Positions 1 to 5,758 of a stretch of DNA of 6,855 nucleotides are shown piece after piece. The position numbers and the translations under genes were made by a program. The notes beneath the pieces are model-generated. The model was not told where the DNA came from. It ran no database searches and saw nothing but the letters and a program-made list of their open reading frames with translations. The stretch spans positions 1 to 6,855 of the forward strand of contig JAHIVS010000023.1 of the NCBI GenBank assembly GCA_018816605.1, read 5' to 3'. Origin of the DNA: Pseudomonadota bacterium. GTDB taxonomy: Bacteria > Desulfobacterota > Desulfobacteria > Desulfobacterales > Desulfobacteraceae. The stretch's first letter is position 1. Every line of letters begins with the position of its first letter.

Positions 1-1
1 A

Positions 2-637
2 ATTATTGATGCCGTGGGTAAAAACATCGTATTTGCCATGCCCCTGGCACTGGGAAAACCCAACCACATCATAAATGCCCTGTACCTGAGGGCCAAACAA
101 GACCCTGACATTCGCCTGACCATCATGACGGCCCTGTCCCTTGAAAAACCTGTTGCTGCTTCGGATCTTGAAGCCCGTTTGCTGACCCCCATCGTGGAAC
201 GACTCTGGAAGGGGTTTGTGGAATTTGAGTATCTGAAGGATCTGCGGAAAAACCAATTGCCGGAAAATGTAATCCTTTCGGAGTTTTTTATCAAAGCCGG
301 CAGTTACCTGAATTCTCCCCATGCCCAGCAACATTATATCAGTTCCAATTACACCCATGCGGCCAGGGACATCGTGGACAACGGCCTCAATGTGTTGGGC
401 ACCCTCATTGCCCGGCACCCGGAGGGGAATCCAGAACTGTTTTCTTCAAGCTGCAACCCGGATCTTACGCTGGAGGTCATTGCGCGGCTGGCCCTGGAAA
501 AGAAAAACGGCCGGAAAAGCATTGTGCTGGGGCAGGTGAACGACCATCTGCCCTATATGTATGGAGATGCGGTTCAGGCGGCAGCGGCCTATGATGTGAT
601 CCTGGGCAACGGAAATGCTGGTGGATGTTTTTATTGA
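2..637 (+). CDS. Acetyl-CoA hydrolase/transferase family protein, N-terminal fragment (5' end outside window, frame broken at 3' end)
   Basis: This is the N-terminal half of a class I-type CoA-transferase of the acetyl-CoA hydrolase/transferase family, which in intact form moves CoA between acetyl-CoA and a carboxylate, or hydrolyses it, in the cytoplasm. The frame is open from base 2, so the real start lies upstream; the GTG at 14 is only the first start-like codon in view, and no ribosome site precedes it. Counting that GTG as residue 1, recognisable family stretches are ALGKPNH (12-18), YISSNYTH (108-115), SCNPDLTL (146-153) and GQVN (173-176). Family similarity ends at YDVIL (193-197). 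The last residues, GNGNAGGCFY, are out-of-frame reading before a TGA at 635-637. The expected next segment, with a proline-rich stretch and the glycine-rich GTLQIGIG-like CoA-binding motif, is missing. The overall family is secure; the physiological acyl substrate cannot be told from the sequence. Confidence 0.85.
   Translation: MIDAVGKNIVFAMPLALGKPNHIINALYLRAKQDPDIRLTIMTALSLEKPVAASDLEARLLTPIVERLWKGFVEFEYLKDLRKNQLPENVILSEFFIKAGSYLNSPHAQQHYISSNYTHAARDIVDNGLNVLGTLIARHPEGNPELFSSSCNPDLTLEVIARLALEKKNGRKSIVLGQVNDHLPYMYGDAVQAAAAYDVILGNGNAGGCFY
600..637 (+). other. Deletion/frameshift junction inside the CoA-transferase gene
   Basis: Family similarity in the upstream frame stops after YDVIL, whose last codon ends at 604. 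Similarity in the downstream frame resumes at A-T-E-M (606-617). The frames differ by one base, so the loss is not a multiple of three. By comparison with remembered family members, about 90-120 codons should sit between these points, including the GTLQIGIG-like glycine-rich segment. The sequence shows the frame break directly; the size of the missing part is inferred. The exact joint is probably between 600 and 611, because the bases there can be read plausibly in either frame. Confidence 0.75.
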
Positions 638-1829
638 ATTGTATAAAAACGGGATTCTCAAACGAAAGGTCTATGATCATGCCGGGATCCAGGACTTGCT
701 CAACCGGGAAGTCATCACCGAAACCCTTTCCCCGGACATTCTGGATATTTTTGTGGACCACCACATCATTCATCAACACCTGACCGAGGCGGATTTTCAT
801 CTGCTGATCAAGTATGGAGTGATCCTCGGCCCCTTTGAATATGCCGACAAAAGTCTGCTGCTGGCGGATCAGCGGTTTGAAGCGGATATGGGGAATGGAC
901 TCACCCGTGACATACTGAATCGTCATCGGGGAAATCATCTTACACAGGGAGTTGTTTGCCACGGGGCTTTTTTTATCGGGCCAAAGGGGTTTTATGACGA
1001 TCTCAATGCCATGACCGAATCGGAGCGAAAACAATTTGCCATGACCGGGGTGGACTATGTGAACCAGCTTTCCGGAGATGAGAAACTCAAATCTCTCCAG
1101 CGGATCAACGGCCGGTTTGTCAATGCCGGTATGAAGGCCACCCTTTCCGGGGCAATTGTTTCAGATGGGCTTGAAAACGGGAAAGTGGTTTCCGGTGTGG
1201 GGGGGCAGTACAATTTTGTGGCCATGGCCCATTCCCTGGCCGATGGACGGGGGATCATGATGATCCGGAGTACCAAACGAAAAAAGGGACGGGTGATCTC
1301 AAACATTGTGTTTAATTATGGCCACACCACCATCCCCAGGCATCTGCGGGATATTGTGGTCACTGAATACGGCATTGCCGATCTTCGGGGAAAATGTGAC
1401 CAGGAGATTATTGCAAAGCTGTTGAATATTACCGATTCCAGGTTCCAGGAAGCCCTGTTGAAACAGGCCCAAAAGGCCGATAAAATTGCACTGGATTATG
1501 TGATACCTGAACGCTTTCGCCAAAACACACCCGATCGGATTCAGGGTTTTTTGGCACCCTTCAAGGGTCGGGGCTTTTTTGGGGATTTTCCCTTTGGTAC
1601 CGATTTTACCGGTGAAGAGATTGAATTGTCAAAGGCATTGAAGCACCTGAAAGACAGGGTTTCCACCCATCCTGTCCGGACCGTTGCCGGGATTGTCGGC
1701 CAGTTTTTCTTGCCGGTTTCCCCGGCCGTTTCTCCCCTGCTGCACCGGATGAAACTGGATCTGGCCACCTGTATCAAAGAACGGATATTACGGGCGGTGG
1801 TGGCCTATGCCCTGGGCAGCCGTCATTAA
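615..1829 (+). CDS. Acetyl-CoA hydrolase/transferase family protein, C-terminal fragment
   Basis: This is the C-terminal half of the same CoA-transferase gene, 404 codons from ATG 615 to TAA 1829, lying +1 relative to the N-terminal fragment and overlapping it by 23 nt. Family landmarks are ELYKNGILKRKVYDH (8-22), RFVNAGMKATLSGAIVSDGL (167-186), GVGGQYNF (194-201), NYGHTTIPRHLRDIVVTEYG (234-253) and LRGK (257-260); the end matches the acetyl-CoA hydrolase C-terminal domain. The frame is open only from 600, after a TGA at 597-599. Codons 606-614 still encode A-T-E just before the ATG, which continues into M-L-V-D and matches the family's 'TEM' or 'SEM' catalytic-Glu motif. There is no strong Shine-Dalgarno before ATG 615; translation, if any, would depend on coupling to the overlapping upstream frame. 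A separate subunit is unlikely because the missing middle holds CoA-binding residues. I read it as the remnant of one broken gene, or of one misassembled gene. Confidence 0.85.
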   Translation: MLVDVFIELYKNGILKRKVYDHAGIQDLLNREVITETLSPDILDIFVDHHIIHQHLTEADFHLLIKYGVILGPFEYADKSLLLADQRFEADMGNGLTRDILNRHRGNHLTQGVVCHGAFFIGPKGFYDDLNAMTESERKQFAMTGVDYVNQLSGDEKLKSLQRINGRFVNAGMKATLSGAIVSDGLENGKVVSGVGGQYNFVAMAHSLADGRGIMMIRSTKRKKGRVISNIVFNYGHTTIPRHLRDIVVTEYGIADLRGKCDQEIIAKLLNITDSRFQEALLKQAQKADKIALDYVIPERFRQNTPDRIQGFLAPFKGRGFFGDFPFGTDFTGEEIELSKALKHLKDRVSTHPVRTVAGIVGQFFLPVSPAVSPLLHRMKLDLATCIKERILRAVVAYALGSRH

Positions 1830-1906
1830 TCGGGTGAAATTTGCTCTGAGTTTGTGGAAACCGTTTCTGCCCGAACGCCAATCTCCCCTTGATGTTCTTC
1901 TTTTTC
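1830..1906. other. Convergent intergenic gap, CoA-transferase/corA
   Basis: This 77-nt gap lies between two gene 3' ends. The best foldback is TCGGG (1830-1834) against CCCGA (1870-1874), five bases over a long imperfect loop, with no neighbouring T-run where a terminator would need one. I therefore see no convincing terminator for either gene. Confidence 0.4.
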
Positions 1907-2971
1907 TTAGAACCAGCGCTTTCGTTTGAAAAAAAACAGAAGACCACCGGCCAATCCGATCAGGACGGACCAGAAAATAAAATAACTATATTTATAGTGT
2001 AATTCCGGCAGATATTCAAAGTTGGTGCCGTAGATTCCTGCAATAAATGTCAGGGGGATAAAGATGGCGGCAAAGATGGTCAAAATTTTCATGATATCGT
2101 TCATCTTGTTCGCCATCACAGAGTTGTGAATATTCAATTGATCCGTTAACAGATCCCGATAGGTATCAATGGCTTCCGTGGCCTGGTTGATCAAATCCTC
2201 GAGGTCTTTTAAAAAAGGGGTGGTGTTTTCATGGAACAGGTCCGAATCAAGCCTGGAAAGCCTGAGGATGGCTTCCTTGGCCGGCCGGATGGATTTTCTC
2301 AGGTAATTGATTTCCCGCTTAAACTGGTTGATTTTTTCCATCACCGTGGGGTCTTGCCCCAAAAGAATTTCCTGTTCAAGATCTTCGATTCGTTCCCCCA
2401 GCCGTTCGATGGTATAAATGTAATTATCCACCACCGTGTCCAGGAGGGCATAGGCAAGGTAATCGGTCCCGGATCCCCGGAGGCGTGATTTTTGTCGCCG
2501 GATTCTTTCCCTGACAGGCTCAAACACATCCCCGGGCTGTTCTTGAAATGTCAGCAAAAAGTGTTTGCCAAGGATGATGCTTAATTGTTCGTTGACGATC
2601 ATTTCGGTTTCCTTGTCAAACCGGATCATCTTGAGCACAATAAAAATATAGGCATTGAACTCCTCAACTTTGGGTCTTTGTCCCGTGTTGAGGATATCTT
2701 CCATGATCAACGGGTGAAGTTCAAATACCTGACCGACCTCGCCAATAAAGTTAACATCGTGCAGACCATTGATGTTGAGCCAGGTAACGGTCTGTGTCTT
2801 TTTGAAATGAGACCCGTCTTTGACATCCATCAATTCCTGATCGGTGAGGGTGGTGGCGTCATAGTCAATCATCCGGGTTTTTACTGAATCAACTTTTTGA
2901 GTCCCGATGAAAATAAGAGATCCAGGCGGTTGACCTTTGGTTTGTTCTCGCTTCTTTAAAAATCGTGCCAT
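1907..2971 (-). CDS. corA: Magnesium/cobalt transporter CorA
   Basis: CorA is a homopentameric inner-membrane channel for Mg2+ (also Co2+ and Ni2+). The ATG at 2971 gives 354 aa, close to the 351 aa of Thermotoga maritima CorA, and has a GGGGAG eight bases upstream. A TTG eight codons further out (2995) has no ribosome site, so I reject it. The cytoplasmic funnel covers about 1-290 and includes HPLIMEDIL (86-94), QRPKVEEF (98-105) and QEQPGDVFEPVRERIR (143-158), all close to the Thermotoga protein as I recall it. A long helical stretch (about 170-290) leads into TM1 (about 295-314), the periplasmic loop and TM2 (about 327-347), ending in the basic tail KRKRWF. D92 and D256 appear to match the Thermotoga Mg2+-sensing pair D89/D253. 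The oddity is the pore signature, which reads YGTN (314-317) instead of YGMN. The gene is convergent with the CoA-transferase locus and lies 161 nt downstream of ppc. Confidence 0.95.
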   Translation of the reverse strand: MARFLKKREQTKGQPPGSLIFIGTQKVDSVKTRMIDYDATTLTDQELMDVKDGSHFKKTQTVTWLNINGLHDVNFIGEVGQVFELHPLIMEDILNTGQRPKVEEFNAYIFIVLKMIRFDKETEMIVNEQLSIILGKHFLLTFQEQPGDVFEPVRERIRRQKSRLRGSGTDYLAYALLDTVVDNYIYTIERLGERIEDLEQEILLGQDPTVMEKINQFKREINYLRKSIRPAKEAILRLSRLDSDLFHENTTPFLKDLEDLINQATEAIDTYRDLLTDQLNIHNSVMANKMNDIMKILTIFAAIFIPLTFIAGIYGTNFEYLPELHYKYSYFIFWSVLIGLAGGLLFFFKRKRWF

Positions 2972-2979
2972 CTTTAGTT

Positions 2980-2985
2980 CTCCCC
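2980..2985 (-). promoter_or_regulatory. Ribosome binding site deciding the corA start
   Basis: The minus strand reads GGGGAG here, eight bases before ATG 2971. It supports the 354-codon CorA over the 362-codon version starting at TTG 2995, which has no purine-rich site upstream. Confidence 0.7.
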
Positions 2986-3026
2986 AAGTTATCAACTGTG
3001 TTCATGAAATACGATTGGCAATGACC

Positions 3027-3052
3027 TTTTTGACCCATGGATTTGTCAAAAA
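3027..3052. repeat. Perfect 8-bp inverted repeat upstream of corA
   Basis: TTTTTGAC (3027-3034) and GTCAAAAA (3045-3052) are exact reverse complements around a 10-nt spacer, in the ppc-corA gap about 55-80 bases before the corA start. On the minus strand one arm also contains TTGACA (3044-3049), a perfect -35 hexamer, but no matching -10 lies 16-19 bases further on. It could be an operator or a weak AT-rich hairpin. It does not look like a strong terminator because the stem is only about one-third GC. The function is not established. Confidence 0.35.
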
Positions 3053-3132
3053 CGGGCAAACCAGGACCCTGCATAGAATGAATTGAAAAAGAAAATTTTT
3101 AATCATAGGTCCTTTCCAATTTAATATCAGCC

Positions 3133-5676
3133 TCATGCGGAATTCCTGCTGGCATTGATATTGCCGTACAATGACCGCTGAATTATTTTTTCATAGACGA
3201 GAAAATGGTCAGACTTTTTTTCGATTTTTTGAAATGCATACTGCTGGATGACCAGCAATGGCAAAACAATGTCTTCCCTGATCTTGATAGACCGCCGGGA
3301 AATAGGCTCCTCTTCCATGAGAAAGCGGTTGCCGGAAACCAGGAGTGCCATTTTTTTAGACAGCTGGTATTCTTCCGACAGGATATGCCAGAAGGCGGAA
3401 TAGTCCTTGTCTCTGGCAATATGAGCGGTTAATTCAAAATAGCATTTTGACATGGACATCATGCTGTTGAGAATTAAGGCTTTGAAGAAGGGCTGATCTT
3501 GGTACAGCCCTTGTAAGGCGTCAAGGCCCCGCTCATCCACCAGGGTCTTCAAGGCTGTCCCAATACCGAAAAACCCTGGGACATTCTGCCTCAACTGGCT
3601 CCATGACCCCACAAAGGAGATGGCCCTCAGATCTTTGAGTTCCAGCTTTTTGGTATCGCCCCTTTTGGCTGGTCTGCTGCCGATGTTCGCCCTGCTGTAA
3701 TATTTTAAGGTGGTTTTGTTCTCCAGGTAGGAAAGAAACATCGGGTGATTTTTGAGGGCGGTATAGGTCTCATAACTCACCGCAGCCAGTTTTTCCAGGA
3801 TCTGTCCGGATGTTTCAGAGAAATGAATGGGCTTTTGAGCCAATTCATGGGAAAGACCGGCTGTCAGTAATTGTTCACAATTATGAAGAAAATGGGCTTT
3901 TGTGCCGTACTGGCTGGTGATGGTCTGGCCCTGGATGGTCAATTGGATGGCATGATTGGCAATCTTGTTCCCCTGGGAGGCATAAAACCTGTGGGTCTTT
4001 CCGCCTCCCCGTGCCGGAGGTCCCCCCCGGCCGTCAAAAAAAATAACCTTGATCCGGTGACGGTCACAGGCTGTGGTCAACGTCTCTTTTGTTTTGAAAA
4101 TGGACCAGTTGGCCTGGAGGTATCCGCCATCTTTTGTTCCGTCGGAAAATCCGAGCATGATGGTTTGCATCTCCTTTCGGTGCCGGACATGGGCTCGGTA
4201 TTCCGGTATTTCAAAGAGCGCCTCCATGATGGATTCTGCGTTGCGCATCCCTTCCATTGACTCAAACAAGGGGATGATGTCAACGGGAAGGGGATCTTTC
4301 CCCCAGCAGCACCATCTCAACAATGCATACACAAACAGAACCGAGAAAATATCTTCAGAATTGCTGATGATATATCGGTTGCAGCCCTGTTCTCCATTTT
4401 TTTCCTGGATGGACTTTATCTGTAAGATGGTTTCAAGTGTATCCTTGACCATTTCGTCTTGAAATTGATCCGGATAGATCTGTATGGGGTCATGGACAAG
4501 CAGCGAGATCAGCTCCTCTTTTGAAAGTTCATCCAGGCTGTTGCTGATCCGGTTTTCATTTTTGAGGATTATTTCAATGGTTCGTTTGTGTTCGACGTGG
4601 TTTTGCCGGATATCCAGGGTGGCAAAATGTGTTTTGAAAATATTGATTTTATCAATAAAGGCGTCCAGCTCTTCGATGTAAAGGCCATTGAAGTTGTTTG
4701 TCAGTGAGGTTTTAACCTGGTTCAGCACCTTCAGTATTTCTTGTGTGGATATGGTTTTTGCGGCATCAAACATGGTGATGTAAAGCTGTTCTCTCAGGCG
4801 GGCGATATCTTCCTCTATCCCCCTAAAGGTCAGTTTTTGCTCCAGGCGTTTGAGTTCCTGATAATAGCATTTCATCAGGGTCATGCGCAGCTCATCTGCC
4901 ACCCGGGCAGTGATTTCAGCGGTCACAAAGGGGTTGCCGTCCCGGTCCCCGCCCGGCCAGAATCCCAGTTGAATGATATCTGGATTGTCAAACCCATCGG
5001 TCGGGATTGTTTTTTTGATATGGGTGTAGAAATCTCCCACGGCGTCATAATAGACGCTGCGCAGAAAATAAATGATGTTTTTTGCTTCATCCAGGGGGGT
5101 CGGTTTCTTTGCATTCATCAGGGAGGTTAATCCCAGCTGCTGGAGGCAAAGGTCTATTTCATCGATCTTGTTTGCGCTGATAAGCGCTCTCAGGCCTGTG
5201 ATGATATCCAAAACCTGGCGCGGATAGAACTGGGTCGGGTGGGCGGTAAAAACGATTCTTACACTGAACTCGGACAGTTTTTTAACCAGGGCGGGGGTAT
5301 TTTTTCTATTGTCGGCAAGGTGGAGGCACTCTTTGAGCGATAAATGGCTGCCAAGGGCCAGCAACTTTGGAAAGGCGGCATCTTCTGCGCTGTCATAGAG
5401 AACGATCTGCCGTTCAACATATTGAATCATCCGAAACATGAAATCAATGGTCTCTTGTTTCGATGTCAGGGTGTGCATCTTGAAAAAGGAATCTAAAATT
5501 TCCAACGGGTCTTTGCCGGATTCAAGCCCCTGTCGGCACGCCTGATTCAGAAGGGGAATGAGCAGCCCAACATGGGCAAGGTTCTGAAACGGAAGGTTCA
5601 GAAACAGGCTGTTGTATAGGTTGAATTTGTTGTTTACGGATTTTTCAAATTCTGTTTCCCTTGGGGATTTCTTCAT
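3133..5676 (-). CDS. ppc: Phosphoenolpyruvate carboxylase
   Basis: This cytoplasmic enzyme carboxylates PEP with bicarbonate to give oxaloacetate and phosphate, an anaplerotic step that needs Mg2+ or Mn2+. The 847-aa length suits the bacterial family (E. coli 883). ATG 5676 has an AGGAGG six bases upstream. Motifs in order are FTAHPTQ (143-149, catalytic H146), GGDRDGNP (242-249), LDIRQ (354-358, R357), MLGFSDGTKDGG (507-518), FFDGRGGPPARGGG (546-559), IGSRPAKR (665-672) and a C-terminal RNSA (844-847). Likely equivalents of the E. coli aspartate-inhibition residues are present: R556, K744, R800 and N845. Two departures from the E. coli pattern stand out: Asp548 replaces the His of FHGRGG, and the tail is RNSA rather than RNTG. 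I recall both from Bacteroidetes-type enzymes, so they probably mark a subfamily and not a defect. The gene follows glpD by 75 nt on the same strand with no evident promoter between, so co-transcription is possible. Confidence 0.95.
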   Translation of the reverse strand: MKKSPRETEFEKSVNNKFNLYNSLFLNLPFQNLAHVGLLIPLLNQACRQGLESGKDPLEILDSFFKMHTLTSKQETIDFMFRMIQYVERQIVLYDSAEDAAFPKLLALGSHLSLKECLHLADNRKNTPALVKKLSEFSVRIVFTAHPTQFYPRQVLDIITGLRALISANKIDEIDLCLQQLGLTSLMNAKKPTPLDEAKNIIYFLRSVYYDAVGDFYTHIKKTIPTDGFDNPDIIQLGFWPGGDRDGNPFVTAEITARVADELRMTLMKCYYQELKRLEQKLTFRGIEEDIARLREQLYITMFDAAKTISTQEILKVLNQVKTSLTNNFNGLYIEELDAFIDKINIFKTHFATLDIRQNHVEHKRTIEIILKNENRISNSLDELSKEELISLLVHDPIQIYPDQFQDEMVKDTLETILQIKSIQEKNGEQGCNRYIISNSEDIFSVLFVYALLRWCCWGKDPLPVDIIPLFESMEGMRNAESIMEALFEIPEYRAHVRHRKEMQTIMLGFSDGTKDGGYLQANWSIFKTKETLTTACDRHRIKVIFFDGRGGPPARGGGKTHRFYASQGNKIANHAIQLTIQGQTITSQYGTKAHFLHNCEQLLTAGLSHELAQKPIHFSETSGQILEKLAAVSYETYTALKNHPMFLSYLENKTTLKYYSRANIGSRPAKRGDTKKLELKDLRAISFVGSWSQLRQNVPGFFGIGTALKTLVDERGLDALQGLYQDQPFFKALILNSMMSMSKCYFELTAHIARDKDYSAFWHILSEEYQLSKKMALLVSGNRFLMEEEPISRRSIKIREDIVLPLLVIQQYAFQKIEKKSDHFLVYEKIIQRSLYGNINASRNSA

Positions 5677-5682
5677 CCATTG

Positions 5683-5688
5683 CCTCCT
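5683..5688 (-). promoter_or_regulatory. Ribosome binding site deciding the ppc start
   Basis: The minus strand carries a perfect AGGAGG six bases before ATG 5676. An out-of-frame ATG at 5680 lies only two bases from it, too close to be used, so the start at 5676 is well supported. Confidence 0.8.
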
Positions 5689-5738
5689 TGTTTGTTCGTT
5701 TCCGGACGGGGGCCATGCACAGTGACCACGTGGGGTGA

Positions 5739-5758
5739 TAGCTGAATGGTTTCAGCTA
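5739..5758. repeat. Perfect 8-bp inverted repeat overlapping the glpD stop codon
   Basis: TAGCTGAA (5739-5746) and TTCAGCTA (5751-5758) are exact reverse complements with a 4-nt loop, and the glpD TGA (5752-5754) lies in one arm. In glpD mRNA this would fold into a compact hairpin right at the stop codon. The following minus-strand bases (TCACCCC) are not a U-tract, so a classical intrinsic terminator is unlikely. It may affect RNA stability or ppc expression, or may simply be chance. Confidence 0.4.

Noticed and set aside
623..637. Run of five T (628-632) before the TGA, considered as a programmed frameshift joining the two CoA-transferase fragments.
   Set aside because: A shift here would restore the frame but not the roughly 100 missing family residues, and downstream-frame similarity already begins at 606, before the T run.
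477..1034. Minus-strand open frame of 185 codons antisense to the CoA-transferase gene.
   Set aside because: It overlaps clearly conserved sense coding sequence, has no recognisable domain and spans the deletion joint; it is a shadow frame.
2969..2995. TTG start at 2995 giving a 362-aa CorA.
   Set aside because: It has no ribosome site, whereas ATG 2971 has GGGGAG at proper spacing and gives the family-typical length.
2889..3074. Small minus-strand frame of 61 codons overlapping the corA start region.
   Set aside because: It shows no recognisable protein features, overlaps the 5' end of corA in another frame and has a better explanation as leader sequence.
3063..3113. AGGACC/GGTCCT inverted pair downstream of ppc, considered as a terminator.
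   Set aside because: The arms are six bases across a 39-nt AT-rich loop with no following T-run on the minus strand; too weak to call.
3871..4260. Plus-strand open frames of up to 129 codons inside ppc.
   Set aside because: They are complements of the well-conserved PEP carboxylase motifs and show no protein-like features of their own.
5726..5733. CCACGTGG palindrome in the glpD-ppc gap.
   Set aside because: An isolated 8-bp palindrome is expected by chance at this frequency and the symmetry does not extend further.
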